DNA of 64,000 nucleotides from Streptomyces halobius (GTDB taxonomy: Bacteria; Actinomycetota; Actinomycetes; Streptomycetales; Streptomycetaceae). Where the stretch lies: contig NZ_CP086322.1 in assembly GCF_023277745.1 (NCBI RefSeq), positions 4,154,001 through 4,218,000 on the forward strand. Direction: 5' to 3'. Of the stretch, positions 24,551 through 33,238 are shown piece by piece (the first letter of the stretch is position 1; each line of letters begins with the position of its first letter). Both the position numbers and the translations under genes were made by a program. The notes below the pieces were generated by a model that had not been told where the DNA came from, ran no database searches, and saw only the letters and a program-made list of their open reading frames with translations.

Positions 24551-25126
24551 TTATGCGCCCTCGGAAGCTGACTGCGCCTTGTTCCCCCGCTGGGAGAGGA
24601 ACGAACCCGGGCCCTCGTAACGGCCTTCACGCAACGCGGCGGCCACCTCGTCCCGCAACACCCAAAGCCCCTTCCGGGACTTCTGCATCGTCACCTCGGC
24701 CGAGTCCAGAACCGTATCCAGCAGCCACAGGTTCGACCCCGACAGTATGTAGTCAGCCTCAGGCAGCTGCCCCGCACCCCCGCGCGCTGCTTGTCCGACC
24801 GCGACCTGAGTCACACCGAACAGCTCGGCATACTCCTGGGCACCGACGAGCGGCGGAAGCTCGCCCTTCTTCATCGGCCGGACGCCGGCCCCTTGCTCCG
24901 CCTCGAGCGCGGCCAGCTCCCGCTCGTCCAACTGCCGGCCACGGCTCCCCGGCGGAAGCGCCAGCGCAACCACAAGCCCGCCCGGCCAGTACGGCTTACC
25001 GGAGACGATCACCGCGTCCTCGTACGAGAGGATGCCCTTGTACACCCAGTTGTTGCTGATCGCCGAGGCTCCGATGTTGTAGACCCGGCCGATCTCCATG
25101 CGCCCGCACAGCAGCGGCTTCGCCAC
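24551..25126 (-). CDS. HTH DNA-binding protein, candidate early regulator, 191 aa
   Basis: The second half has an HTH-like EYAELFGVTQVAVGQAARGG next to a short wing; the first half has IGRVYNIGASAISNNWVYKG. AAAGGAGG is placed for GTG at 25126. Immediately downstream is P6 with its nearby O4. It is the only visible candidate for a regulator binding the repeated operator, though excisionase or control-protein roles are equally possible. Confidence 0.6.
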   Translation of the reverse strand: MAKPLLCGRMEIGRVYNIGASAISNNWVYKGILSYEDAVIVSGKPYWPGGLVVALALPPGSRGRQLDERELAALEAEQGAGVRPMKKGELPPLVGAQEYAELFGVTQVAVGQAARGGAGQLPEADYILSGSNLWLLDTVLDSAEVTMQKSRKGLWVLRDEVAAALREGRYEGPGSFLSQRGNKAQSASEGA

Positions 25127-25395
25127 CACAGCCTCCTTTCCACTAGGACGTACCTGGAAGAGCAGAATAGTTGCAGCCGTCGCGGATCCGAGTGCCGAGG
25201 CCCCTGAGCTGGGCACTGTTAGGCTGAAGCCGCACTTTCCAAGAGGTGTAGCAAGGCCTCCGCAGCCCAGTCAGCCGGTGCTCGGGGGCCTTCACCATGC
25301 CCCGTGCCCCCACAGGCTCAGAAGGTCAATACGCCCAAACCCTGTCCGCGGGAGCCAGGCGGCATCGAAGGCAACGGGCGTGGGAAGAGCACCTT

Positions 25396-25683
25396 GTGCA
25401 CAAGCTCTCTGCCACCATCCGCCCGTACCGCGAGACCGACAGCCCCGCCGTGCTGGCGCTGATCGATGCGGATCGCCTGCCAGGCCAGCCGAGATGTACG
25501 CCGCGCATGCTCGAGCAAGCCCTGGACGGTCGCTCGCCGATCGACTCCCGCTGGTGGGAGGAACTCCAGCCTCCACGCACCGGCGTCCTCCTCGATGACG
25601 CAGGCCTCGTCACCGGCGCGGTCTCGTACGCGACCCGTCCGCGTGATGAGGCCGGGCTACTGCTGTGGATGCACTGCCGTGCA
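25396..25683 (+). pseudogene. GNAT acetyltransferase, truncated
   Basis: A rightward frame reads LSATIRPYRETDSPAVLALI and GVLLDDAGLVTGAVSYATRP, typical of a GNAT N-terminus through the central strand. After GLLLWMHC the similarity stops and the frame becomes low-quality sequence to 25854. The acetyl-CoA-binding loop is missing. Probably a broken gene at a junction between the early module and the cargo. Confidence 0.5.
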
Positions 25684-25973
25684 ATAGAACCCGGCACACA
25701 CCGTGGCGCCCACACCCGAAGGTGCGGGGGCCACGCTCCTCTGTCGGTTCTGGCGCTGACCATCAAGGCGCCCCACACGCACAGACGGCCTGACCCTGGC
25801 GGGAAGTGGGCTGCAACCTGTACCGAGGCCCAACGGCGCGGCGTACCGTTCTGACCGGCAGCCGCTCCGGGGGCCACTGCTCTGGCTGAAACTGTGGCTG
25901 TTCGGTTCCATGAAGTTACGGAAGGAGTAGCCTGACGGCGGCCAGCAGAGCCGTATACCCGGGCGGGGGGACT
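25684..25973. other. Spacer before the four-gene operon
   Basis: No gene recognised. It holds an imperfect hairpin (25703-25734) and presumably the promoter of the rightward operon. No convincing -35/-10 pair was identified. Confidence 0.4.
25703..25734 (+). terminator. Imperfect hairpin, possible terminator
   Basis: A GTGGCGCCCACACC arm, CGAA loop and GGTGCGGGGGCCAC arm pair with two mismatches. No T-run follows, so termination is only possible, not shown. Confidence 0.35.
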
Positions 25974-26750
25974 GTGGAGCGGCGGGGTGTTCAGGGACAT
26001 TACGAGCGGCTTGCTGCCGAGTATGACGAGCATTGGGTATATGGGCCGCACCACATCACCTGGATGTCTGCACACATAGCCGAGAGCCTGCATCTGTCTT
26101 CCGCTGACCGAATCGCCGACATCGGCTGCGGCACAGGAATGTTCGCACGCGAGGTGGCGCGGATCATCAACCCGCAGCACGCCATCCTCTGCGTGGACCC
26201 GTCGCTGGCGATGCTGCACCAGATCGGTACGCCACCACCCGCAGACCTGACGCCGATCGTAGCCTCGGCAGAAGACATCGCTACAGGACACGTCCAGTCA
26301 CCGTACGAGCAACTGGACGCCATCTGGTTGAAGGAATCGGTGCATCACATCGCCGATCCCGCCGCCACCCTGTATGGCCTGGCGGCTCGGCTTGCTCCCG
26401 GCGGTCGTTTACTCGTGGTCATGCTGCCGACCAGCATCGAGTACCCGTTGTTCCAGGCGGCGCTTGACCGCTTCACGGAACTCCAGCCCGACCCCGAGCG
26501 CATTGTCGGCCACCTACGGGCGGCCGGGTTGCAACCCCAACTTCGTTATGTGCAGCATGAGTTGCATCTCGATCGTGAGAAGTACATCGGGATGGTGCGG
26601 GCCCGCTACATGTCCGTGCTCTCCACGTTCAGTGACAGCGAGATCGAGAAGGGAATCGATGAGATGAGAGCCGCCCATCCGGAGTCGGTGCTCACCTTTC
26701 CCGACCGCTTCGCCTTCGTACTGGGCGTGAAACCGGGTGGTGGGCGATGA
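25974..26750 (+). CDS. Class I SAM methyltransferase, first gene of the conflict-type operon
   Basis: 258 aa. A Rossmann methyltransferase with motif I RIADIGCGTGMFAREVAR (about residues 42-58), acidic strand 2 ILCVDPSLAML, motif II-like SPYEQLDAIWLKESVHHI and post-motif LAPGGRLLVVML. GTG at 25974 follows a GGGGGGA site. The TGA overlaps the ATG of the NACHT-type gene (ATGA at 26747-26750). The substrate is unknown; small-molecule, RNA or protein targets are all possible. Confidence 0.8.
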   Translation: MERRGVQGHYERLAAEYDEHWVYGPHHITWMSAHIAESLHLSSADRIADIGCGTGMFAREVARIINPQHAILCVDPSLAMLHQIGTPPPADLTPIVASAEDIATGHVQSPYEQLDAIWLKESVHHIADPAATLYGLAARLAPGGRLLVVMLPTSIEYPLFQAALDRFTELQPDPERIVGHLRAAGLQPQLRYVQHELHLDREKYIGMVRARYMSVLSTFSDSEIEKGIDEMRAAHPESVLTFPDRFAFVLGVKPGGGR

Positions 26751-29398
26751 GCATGGCGGTGGACGAACGACTACAACGGCTCCGCAGCGAGCTCGATGAC
26801 CACTCCCGTGTCGCCGACCGCCTCGGTCTCGATCTCGAACGTCCCTTACGCAGCCTCAATGACGGCTATCCGGAGAACGCAATTTCTCTGGTCGGCAAGC
26901 TGGCGGAGAAGCTCCTCAAGGAGCTGTGGCGGCACCACGGCATCGAGGGCGACCCATCGGGCCGAGCCCTCAATGACCTGGTCAAGCGGTGCCAGCCGCA
27001 TATCCGCAGCAGTACCGTCCTAAATGCGCTGGATGACATCCGTCGTCTGCGCAACCGGTCCACGCACGACGGCTACGACATCTCCGATGAGGACGGGCTG
27101 CTCGCGATACGCCGACTCGTCGACGTCCTGGTCTGGTTCACGAGTACCAGCAGCTCTGCCTTGCTGGGCGGAGAGCCGCGCATGGATCCCGAGGTCGCCC
27201 GGCGCTGCGAGTTCCTCGCCGGGCTGTACATCACCCTCGGCTACCGTCAGGCCAAGCGATTCGTCCTTACCTCCGACACGGTCTACCAGCTCTTCTGCCG
27301 TGAATCGGGCATGCGCCTGGAGTACGTCGAGCTGATGGTCTCGCAGGACGTGGACGATCTTCGCGCCGTCCTCACCTCCAACGGCGGTGAACTGCTGCGC
27401 ACCCGTCTCCCTAAACTCACCCGCTTCGTCATCCTCAACGAGGCCGGTGCAGACGGGGAATTGCCCGGCCCTGTCCGTGAACTGCTCGGTCGCGACTACC
27501 GGCTGGTGCGCTACGACACTTTCATCGACAGGCACGTCGACCTTGCCGCCCACCTGGCCGAAGTGACCTCCGCGGAGTGTGCCGAACCACGTAGAGCCGT
27601 CACCGCCACTGTGCTGTCCACCGATACCCGCACGGGAGAGCCCCTCATCCAGACAGCCGAGGACGCAGCCACCCTCCTCGGCCGCCTTGCCCGTGACCAA
27701 GCCAACGTACTGATCACCGGTCGTCCCGGCAGCGGCAAAAGCACGCTGCTCCGAACACTTGCCGCGGGCCCCGACGCACAGCAGTTTCGCTTCTACTTTG
27801 ACCTCAGTCTCAAGCCGAGGGGCGAGACCTTCCCCGAATACGCCGCACGCCTGCTGTCCCCGTGCATGACGGCGGACCGCTCCCGTGCGTACGACCTGTT
27901 CCTCTACCTGATCCGGTCCGGTTCTGCGTTATGTGTCCTGGACGCGGTCGACGAGGGTGTGGACGAGGCCAGCCCCGCCGGCTTCCTGCGACTCTTCGCG
28001 GATCTGGCCCCGGTGCTCTCCGCTGAGTCCACCGTGGTCATGAGCTCGCGGGTGTCGTTCCTCGCCGACTCCCCCCAGGTCCGCCAGCTGCTGGAAAGCG
28101 GAGCTGCCCGGTCCGAGCAGCTGGTTGAGCAGATGTACGCGAACGGAGTCGACCCGGCCCGAGTACCGCACTTCCACCTCGTACGGCTCGCGGACCCCGA
28201 TGCCACGTTGCTGGAGATGCGACTGACCGCCTCCCTCCAACTTGCCTCTCCGCAGCCTCTCGATGCGTTGCTCGGCGCTCACATCACGAAGACCCTCGCC
28301 GACCAGGGTCAGGCCGATACCGAAGAGCGGCTGCCCGCAGTCTTCGGCAGGGCATTCCTCACCGATCAGACGGTCTTCTCCCTTCTCGATCTGCACCGCG
28401 ACCTTGGCCCTGACGCCTTCACCGACGGCCGTCTCGAACTCGGCAGCTGCGTGCTCGCTCCCCTGTTGCGGCCCGCCGGTCCGGACCAGGTCGCCTTCGT
28501 CCACACCGCCTACCAGGAGCTGCTGGCTGCCCGATTCCTTGCCACCCCCAGCGGTCGCGAAGAGGCCGCAGACCTGCCTGGCGGTGCCTTCATCACCGAG
28601 CAGGTAAGAGCCTTCCTCGCCCGCATACCGGCAGTTGTCCCTTCCGACGGCTGCGTACTTCCCGCTGGGGTCCACCTCGTCGGGCCGGCGGAACGGCTTT
28701 TGTTACGCCGCGTACGACACGCGGTCCGATTCGACCGCCACGCCGTCACGGTCGGCCGCTACCGCCGCTTCCTCGACGCCTTACGGCGCGATGGCACCTC
28801 GCCCTGGGACCACCCCGACCAGCCAGACCATGTCACCCACACCCCCTGGGCCGACCGGCTCCGCGAAGCGGACTACTACCGCAATCCCCGCTACGACGAC
28901 TACCCAGCCATCTGCGTCAGCTGGTGGAGCGCCTTCGCGTTCGCAGCCTTCGAGGGCAAGCGCCTGCCCACCGCGCTGGAATGGGAAGCCGCCGCTCGCG
29001 GAACGGACGGCCGCCTCTTTCCCTGGGGCGACGAGTCGGATGGCGCGCCGGTCAACTGCGCCGATACCTGGGTCGGTCATCCCGTGGTGACCTTCCACGC
29101 CTGGCAGCAGGAGTTCGCCCAAGAGGCACTTCGCCGAGCCTGGGTCACCCCGGTCGGCGAGAGGGCCGCGAACCGCTCCCCGTACGGCATCACCGACATG
29201 GCGGGGAACGTCTGGGAGTGGACCTCCACCAGCCTGGATGACGCCGGCGAAGCGGTCATCTGCGGTGGCAGCTACGACAATCCACTGCGCGCCGTGCAAG
29301 CGAGCAGCAAGGGCATCTACCGCAAACGTGGCTGCAGTAACGCGGTCGGTTTCCGTTGCGTACAGGACATCACCGACCCAGAGGCAGCCATCTCATGA
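26747..29398 (+). CDS. HEPN-like/NACHT NTPase with C-terminal FGE-sulfatase-like domain
   Basis: 883 aa. Residues about 1-135 form a helical region with RNRSTH (102-107), resembling HEPN/DUF4145 domains (R-x4-H). Residues about 300-460 are a NACHT/AAA NTPase with Walker A GRPGSGKSTLL (325-335), Walker B LCVLDAVDEG (395-404) and sensor VMSSRVSF. Residues about 660-878 are an FGE-sulfatase (C-type-lectin-like) fold with VSWWSAFAFAAFEGKRLPTA, WEAAARG, PWGDES, YGITDMAGNVWEWTS, GGSYDN and VGFRC. The two catalytic cysteines of true formylglycine-generating enzymes are absent. The layout matches STAND-type sensor/effector proteins of bacterial conflict systems. Confidence 0.85.
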   Translation: MSMAVDERLQRLRSELDDHSRVADRLGLDLERPLRSLNDGYPENAISLVGKLAEKLLKELWRHHGIEGDPSGRALNDLVKRCQPHIRSSTVLNALDDIRRLRNRSTHDGYDISDEDGLLAIRRLVDVLVWFTSTSSSALLGGEPRMDPEVARRCEFLAGLYITLGYRQAKRFVLTSDTVYQLFCRESGMRLEYVELMVSQDVDDLRAVLTSNGGELLRTRLPKLTRFVILNEAGADGELPGPVRELLGRDYRLVRYDTFIDRHVDLAAHLAEVTSAECAEPRRAVTATVLSTDTRTGEPLIQTAEDAATLLGRLARDQANVLITGRPGSGKSTLLRTLAAGPDAQQFRFYFDLSLKPRGETFPEYAARLLSPCMTADRSRAYDLFLYLIRSGSALCVLDAVDEGVDEASPAGFLRLFADLAPVLSAESTVVMSSRVSFLADSPQVRQLLESGAARSEQLVEQMYANGVDPARVPHFHLVRLADPDATLLEMRLTASLQLASPQPLDALLGAHITKTLADQGQADTEERLPAVFGRAFLTDQTVFSLLDLHRDLGPDAFTDGRLELGSCVLAPLLRPAGPDQVAFVHTAYQELLAARFLATPSGREEAADLPGGAFITEQVRAFLARIPAVVPSDGCVLPAGVHLVGPAERLLLRRVRHAVRFDRHAVTVGRYRRFLDALRRDGTSPWDHPDQPDHVTHTPWADRLREADYYRNPRYDDYPAICVSWWSAFAFAAFEGKRLPTALEWEAAARGTDGRLFPWGDESDGAPVNCADTWVGHPVVTFHAWQQEFAQEALRRAWVTPVGERAANRSPYGITDMAGNVWEWTSTSLDDAGEAVICGGSYDNPLRAVQASSKGIYRKRGCSNAVGFRCVQDITDPEAAIS

Positions 29399-29655
29399 GC
29401 GAGGCGCGACACGGCATCATCGTCGACCGTCGGCCCACCGGCGGAGGACAGACCGGAACGGTCGGCGCCTTCATCGTCCAAGACGAGGCGGACGGTGGCT
29501 ACTACACCTTCGACTACGCGCAGATCGTCACCGAAGGCTTCCGCACCATCCGCACGGGCGAACGCGTACGGTTCCATCCGGCCGCAGACCGCCCCGGTGG
29601 CGCGGAGTTCGTGGTCAGGCTCGACCAGCCCGACCCTGCTGAGTACTACCGGTGA
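29395..29655 (+). CDS. Cold-shock-domain-like OB-fold protein, 86 aa
   Basis: Reads HGIIVDRRPTGGGQTGTVGA, then a GGYYTFDYAQIVTEGFRTIR segment and GERVRFHPAAD. This follows the cold-shock order GxVxxF...VFVHYSAI...GFRTL...G..V.F, though the RNP aromatic motifs are altered. ATG overlaps the NACHT gene stop, and its own TGA overlaps the next GTG. Probably a nucleic-acid-binding or adaptor component of the operon. Confidence 0.65.
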   Translation: MSEARHGIIVDRRPTGGGQTGTVGAFIVQDEADGGYYTFDYAQIVTEGFRTIRTGERVRFHPAADRPGGAEFVVRLDQPDPAEYYR

Positions 29656-30929
29656 CCCTGGATCTGGAGACTGTCGCGGGGGCACGACAGATCCTCATGG
29701 TCGTGCTCCCGGTACGGCTGCTGCGCACTCCGGACTGGCCGGAGGGGCCCTTCCCGTTCGAGCTCGGCAGCAGACGGACGGATGCCGCCACCCGCGCAAC
29801 CTACTTCGCGCCCGCCTCCGCCAGAGTGCTGTACGGGTCGCCCGGACGCCCCTGCCGCTGGTATCGGGCGATGTCACTCGTCCACGACGGACTGCATCTG
29901 CAGGGCATGGAGCTGTTGCGTACTGCCACGGGACGGAGCCACGGACACGCTCTGGCGGTACTGCACTTCACCGTGGACAGACCACTGCTTCCGGTACTGC
30001 GAGCGATAGGCCACCGGCCCGATGCCGGCCCCGACCCACTCACCGGCCCGTTCGCGCCGCAGCAGCTCTTCGGACAAGTGGCCGAAGTCCGCGATGGCAC
30101 CGACGCGTTGGCGATTGCCCGCCCTTACACCATCGCCCTCCTCACTCCCGAAGCCCGCCACACGCCCGCGCTTCGGCCTGAGCCCACGGCAGCACTCCCG
30201 GCTACCGCCGACCACTGGCTGTGGCAGCTGGCATCCCGTTCCACGCCACGCGACTTTCCGCTCGCTCCGGAAACCGCCGCGGACGAATTCGATCAGGCTG
30301 TGCGCATCTCCGCCGACTGGAGCGCGCTGGTGCTGCGGCACAGCGCCGCCTTCCTCGGCCATCGCGCCGACGCCGGCGAGGGCGACTTCTACGAGTTCGG
30401 GGCCTTGCATGCCCGTACGGTCTACCTCGACGCACTGCTGCTCGGCACGCTCCAGCGTGACCACATCGACCGACTCACCGACGAACTCTCCGGGGTATTC
30501 GACGGCCCGCATCTTTCCGCCCAAGTCGGTTCGTTGGAAAGGAACATCGCGCTCTTCCGCAGTACGTACTGGCGCCAGCACCTGACCGCCCACGGCCCGG
30601 CCAACGTGCTACTGCTTGCCTTCCAGGCTCAGTACCGATTGCCCGAGCGTTTCGCGGAGATACTCGCCGAGGCCGCGGACTACAGCCGACTGGTCCAGAA
30701 CCAGGAGAGTCAGCAGATCAGCGGTGCTCTCGGGGTTCTCACCATCCTCGGCCTCCCCCTCGGCACGGCTCTCAGCGTCCTCCAGGTCCTCGGCGACGAG
30801 TCCGCCGCCCACCTGCTTGTCGCCCTCGGCCTGTCGATCGCCGCTACCGCCGCTGCCCTCACCACCCGGTACGGACGCCTCGTCATCTCCTCCCTCCGGG
30901 GTGGTGCCGGCCCTGAACCGCCTGCCTAA
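29652..30929 (+). CDS. CorA-like two-helix membrane protein, 425 aa
   Basis: A soluble N-terminal region of about 210 residues is followed by a helical domain with LTDELSGVFDGPHLSAQVGS and a long amphipathic helix. Two C-terminal transmembrane helices follow (about 355-380, SGALGVLTILGLPLGTALSV; about 388-410, AHLLVALGLSIAATAAALTT). This is CorA-like topology without the GxN signature of Mg channels. GTG at 29652 overlaps the previous TGA. As the last gene of a NACHT operon it is a plausible membrane-disrupting effector; that is inference. Confidence 0.65.
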   Translation: MTLDLETVAGARQILMVVLPVRLLRTPDWPEGPFPFELGSRRTDAATRATYFAPASARVLYGSPGRPCRWYRAMSLVHDGLHLQGMELLRTATGRSHGHALAVLHFTVDRPLLPVLRAIGHRPDAGPDPLTGPFAPQQLFGQVAEVRDGTDALAIARPYTIALLTPEARHTPALRPEPTAALPATADHWLWQLASRSTPRDFPLAPETAADEFDQAVRISADWSALVLRHSAAFLGHRADAGEGDFYEFGALHARTVYLDALLLGTLQRDHIDRLTDELSGVFDGPHLSAQVGSLERNIALFRSTYWRQHLTAHGPANVLLLAFQAQYRLPERFAEILAEAADYSRLVQNQESQQISGALGVLTILGLPLGTALSVLQVLGDESAAHLLVALGLSIAATAAALTTRYGRLVISSLRGGAGPEPPA

Positions 30930-30979
30930 GAGCACACCCGCACTTGGCGAGCAGCCGCGAGGGGCACCCTTCGTCACGC

Positions 30980-31075
30980 TGGCGGATCGAGCACGACTAC
31001 CGCGAGCTGAAGACCGCGTTGGGCCTGGACCACTTCGAGGGCCGCTCGTTCATCGGCTGGCACCAGCACGTCACC
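30980..31075 (+). pseudogene. IS701/IS4-type transposase C-terminal scrap
   Basis: The rightward frame reads WRIEHDYRELKTALGLDHFE followed by GRSFIGWHQHVT. This is the conserved region around the catalytic Glu of IS701/IS4-type transposases. Only about 32 codons remain. It abuts a truncated flavoprotein gene. Confidence 0.65.
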
Positions 31076-31365
31076 CCAGCGTGTCAGCAATGCCCGCGGC
31101 GAGCTTGGTGATCATGTTGAACGTTGCCGGCGCGACAACCACAGCTTGAGCCTGCAGTAGTTCCACAGGGGGCATCCGGGTTGAAATCCCAGCGTACGGC
31201 CTGCCCCGAGCTCCGTTCGGCGCGGTCGATGTCGAGAAACCGAAGCCCCACCGGAGTGGGGACGATGTACGGATCCCACCCAGCTGCCCGTAGCTCAGAT
31301 GCGAAGGCAGGGAGATCTCCGGTAGGGCGTGTCCCACAACCCACAAGGTGCATCACTGGACGCAT
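31075..31365 (-). pseudogene. Flavoprotein (EpiD/PPC-decarboxylase-like), truncated and frameshifted
   Basis: ATG at 31365 gives MRPVMHLVGCGTRPTGDLPA and later PTPVGLRFLDIDRAERSSG, the start of a homo-oligomeric flavin-containing decarboxylase fold. After DFNPDAP the frame shifts; VVVAPATFNMITKLAAGIAD then follows in another frame, and the gene ends at the transposase scrap. It is a remnant. Confidence 0.6.
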
Positions 31366-31485
31366 ACGAGGCCCCCTCCGTCGGGCTGATCTTGCCACTG
31401 GAAGGGGGCCGCTGGTGGTTGGACAAGGAAGACTGCAGCCCGCCTCCGTCATCGGATCGTCCGAGGGGAGGCGGGCTGGCGTGGT

Positions 31486-31701
31486 TCAGTCCTTGATGGT
31501 GTGCGGCGGTTCGAGGAGCAGGGCCCTGCTGGTCTTGCGGTCCTCGACGCGCTGCACCGCTTCGCCGGTGCCGAGAATCGCGGCTGCCAGGGCGAGGATC
31601 AGCCCGGTCGGCAGCCCCTCGACGTAGTAGGCGATCAGCGAGAGCGCCGCAGCGGCAATGCCGTAGAGGCGGGTGCTGTGGTCATGGATGAAGGTGCTCA
31701 A
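31486..31701 (-). CDS. Small membrane protein, candidate holin, 71 aa
   Basis: TTG start at 31701 (MSTFIHDHSTRLYG). It has one or two hydrophobic segments: GIAAAALSLIAYYVEGLPTG and LILALAAAILGTGEAV. It lies two bases downstream of the lysin gene, the usual holin position in these phages. No sequence family assigned. Confidence 0.55.
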   Translation of the reverse strand: MSTFIHDHSTRLYGIAAAALSLIAYYVEGLPTGLILALAAAILGTGEAVQRVEDRKTSRALLLEPPHTIKD

Positions 31702-31703
31702 GT

Positions 31704-32753
31704 TCAGTTCCCGTAGGCGAGTTGGTGCAGAAGGTCCCAGCCGCGCCGACCGATGGCCGGGTCATTGGGGCGGCCGGTGGTGTGGAGGTTGTGCTTGCGG
31801 TTGAAGCCGGAGACCGCGTCCTGGGTCTGCGGGCCGTAGTTGTCGGACAGTGGCACCGACCGGTCGAGCCATCCGGTGTCCTTGAGGGCTTGCTGGAGTC
31901 GCTTGGCCGAGGGCGAGTTACGGCCCGGGGCGAGCCCGGCCGGGAACGGCGGCGCCGCGTACGTCTTCCCGCTGCTCTTGCCGGGGATCTTCAGCCGCTG
32001 CCCGACCTTGATGACGTACGGCGCAGTGATGCCATTGGCCTGGGCGATGGACTGCCAACTGATGCCGAGACGCTTGCCGATCCCGGAGAGCGTCTCGCCG
32101 CTCTTCACCGTGTACGTGGTGCCGCCCGAGGAGTCCCCGCTGGGAGTTCCTCCGGTGGGGCGCCCCTTCAGGCGATCCGTGACCCGGCCGCGCATCCAGC
32201 TCATCGTGAAGCCCTTGGGGTCGACCTTCCCCGGCTGCCACTCGCGGTGCCCGATCACGCTTGCCGCGCTCCAGCCGTGCACCCGGCACAGCGCAGCAGA
32301 GACACGTTCGATCGCATCGAGCTGCGCGGACGGCCACGGATCGCGGCCATCGCCGAGGTTCTCGCACTCCCACCCGTAGAACGACGTGTTGCCGTCTGTA
32401 TCAGCCTGATTCGCCGCGGGCAGTGCCCGCTCAGCGATCACCGCCTGGAGAACGTCTCCATCGCCGCGACCAGCATGGTTCGCCCTGCCGTTTCCGATCA
32501 GATGGACCGTGCCGTCCTTGGCGATCACGCCATGGCACAGCGGCCCCGGGAGGCCCTCATATCCGCGCTCGCAGATGCTGACGGTGTTGCTCGTACCGGA
32601 CGTCACCGTGTGGTGGATCATCACGCCACGGACAGGACCCCACGGGCCCTTGTGATTTCGGTTGTGGGTTCGCCAGCCGGGACGCTCAACGACCCGCACG
32701 CCTTCTGCGCGCAGTGCCGCGACGAGCCGGTCAGGACTCAGGGGTGTTGCCAA
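31704..32753 (-). CDS. Endolysin: N-acetylmuramoyl-L-alanine amidase, LysM, peptidoglycan-binding
   Basis: 349 aa from TTG at 32753 ([20 protein letters not shown]), chosen because related lysins start with MATPL; the frame is open to 32843. The amidase_2 domain has [11 protein letters not shown] (zinc His), the central GWECEN, and [15 protein letters not shown] (zinc His and catalytic Lys). A LysM repeat ([20 protein letters not shown]) follows, then a C-terminal peptidoglycan-binding domain ([14 protein letters not shown]). It should cleave the amide bond between MurNAc and peptide. Confidence 0.9.
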   Translation of the reverse strand: MATPLSPDRLVAALRAEGVRVVERPGWRTHNRNHKGPWGPVRGVMIHHTVTSGTSNTVSICERGYEGLPGPLCHGVIAKDGTVHLIGNGRANHAGRGDGDVLQAVIAERALPAANQADTDGNTSFYGWECENLGDGRDPWPSAQLDAIERVSAALCRVHGWSAASVIGHREWQPGKVDPKGFTMSWMRGRVTDRLKGRPTGGTPSGDSSGGTTYTVKSGETLSGIGKRLGISWQSIAQANGITAPYVIKVGQRLKIPGKSSGKTYAAPPFPAGLAPGRNSPSAKRLQQALKDTGWLDRSVPLSDNYGPQTQDAVSGFNRKHNLHTTGRPNDPAIGRRGWDLLHQLAYGN

Positions 32754-32812
32754 CGTCGGCGCTCGATATCTCCCCGCGCCCGATCTTGAAATAGAACTGC
32801 TCCGCCCACTGC

Positions 32813-33172
32813 CTACGGAGGCGTCCCGCGCGAGACGATCCACAACTGCAAGGCCATGAGGAGCAGCGGGGCCACGAAGGACGAGATCACCAGCCGCCTC
32901 GTCGCCGCGGCCTGCGTCTGGTCCTCGCGCCGCTGCTGCTCCGCCCGCTCCAGACTCTGGTCATGCTCACCCCGCAGGCCGGCAAGCCCTGATTCGACCT
33001 GGCTGATGCGCTGATCGACCGCCCGTTGATCGGCCCGGTACACATCTTGGGTCACGACCTGGTCGAGGCGCGCGGCGAGCTGAGCGAGGTCGCCGCGCAG
33101 GTCCTCGCGCAGCTGTGACACGGCGCGGTGCAGCTCCCACAGCGTGGGCTCGGCGCTCGGCGGCACGGTCAC
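32813..33172 (-). CDS. Coiled-coil protein with C-terminal membrane helix, lysis or tail accessory
   Basis: About 119 aa with a long charged coiled coil ([36 protein letters not shown]) and one C-terminal transmembrane helix ([20 protein letters not shown]). GTG at 33172 was chosen because AGGAG lies eight bases upstream. It may be a holin, spanin-like or anchoring protein; the position directly before the lysin supports a lysis role. Confidence 0.6.
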   Translation of the reverse strand: MTVPPSAEPTLWELHRAVSQLREDLRGDLAQLAARLDQVVTQDVYRADQRAVDQRISQVESGLAGLRGEHDQSLERAEQQRREDQTQAAATRRLVISSFVAPLLLMALQLWIVSRGTPP

Positions 33173-33238
33173 CGCAATCACTCCTGGCTGCCCCGCGCCT
33201 ATTTCGATCGTACGGGTGCCAACGCTCCAACCAACGGC

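Noticed and set aside
26747..29398. True formylglycine-generating enzyme for a sulfatase
   Set aside because: Catalytic cysteines absent, no sulfatase nearby, and the domain is fused to a NACHT NTPase.
29652..30929. Magnesium transporter CorA
   Set aside because: Topology is similar, but the GxN motif is missing and the gene is the last of a conflict-type operon.
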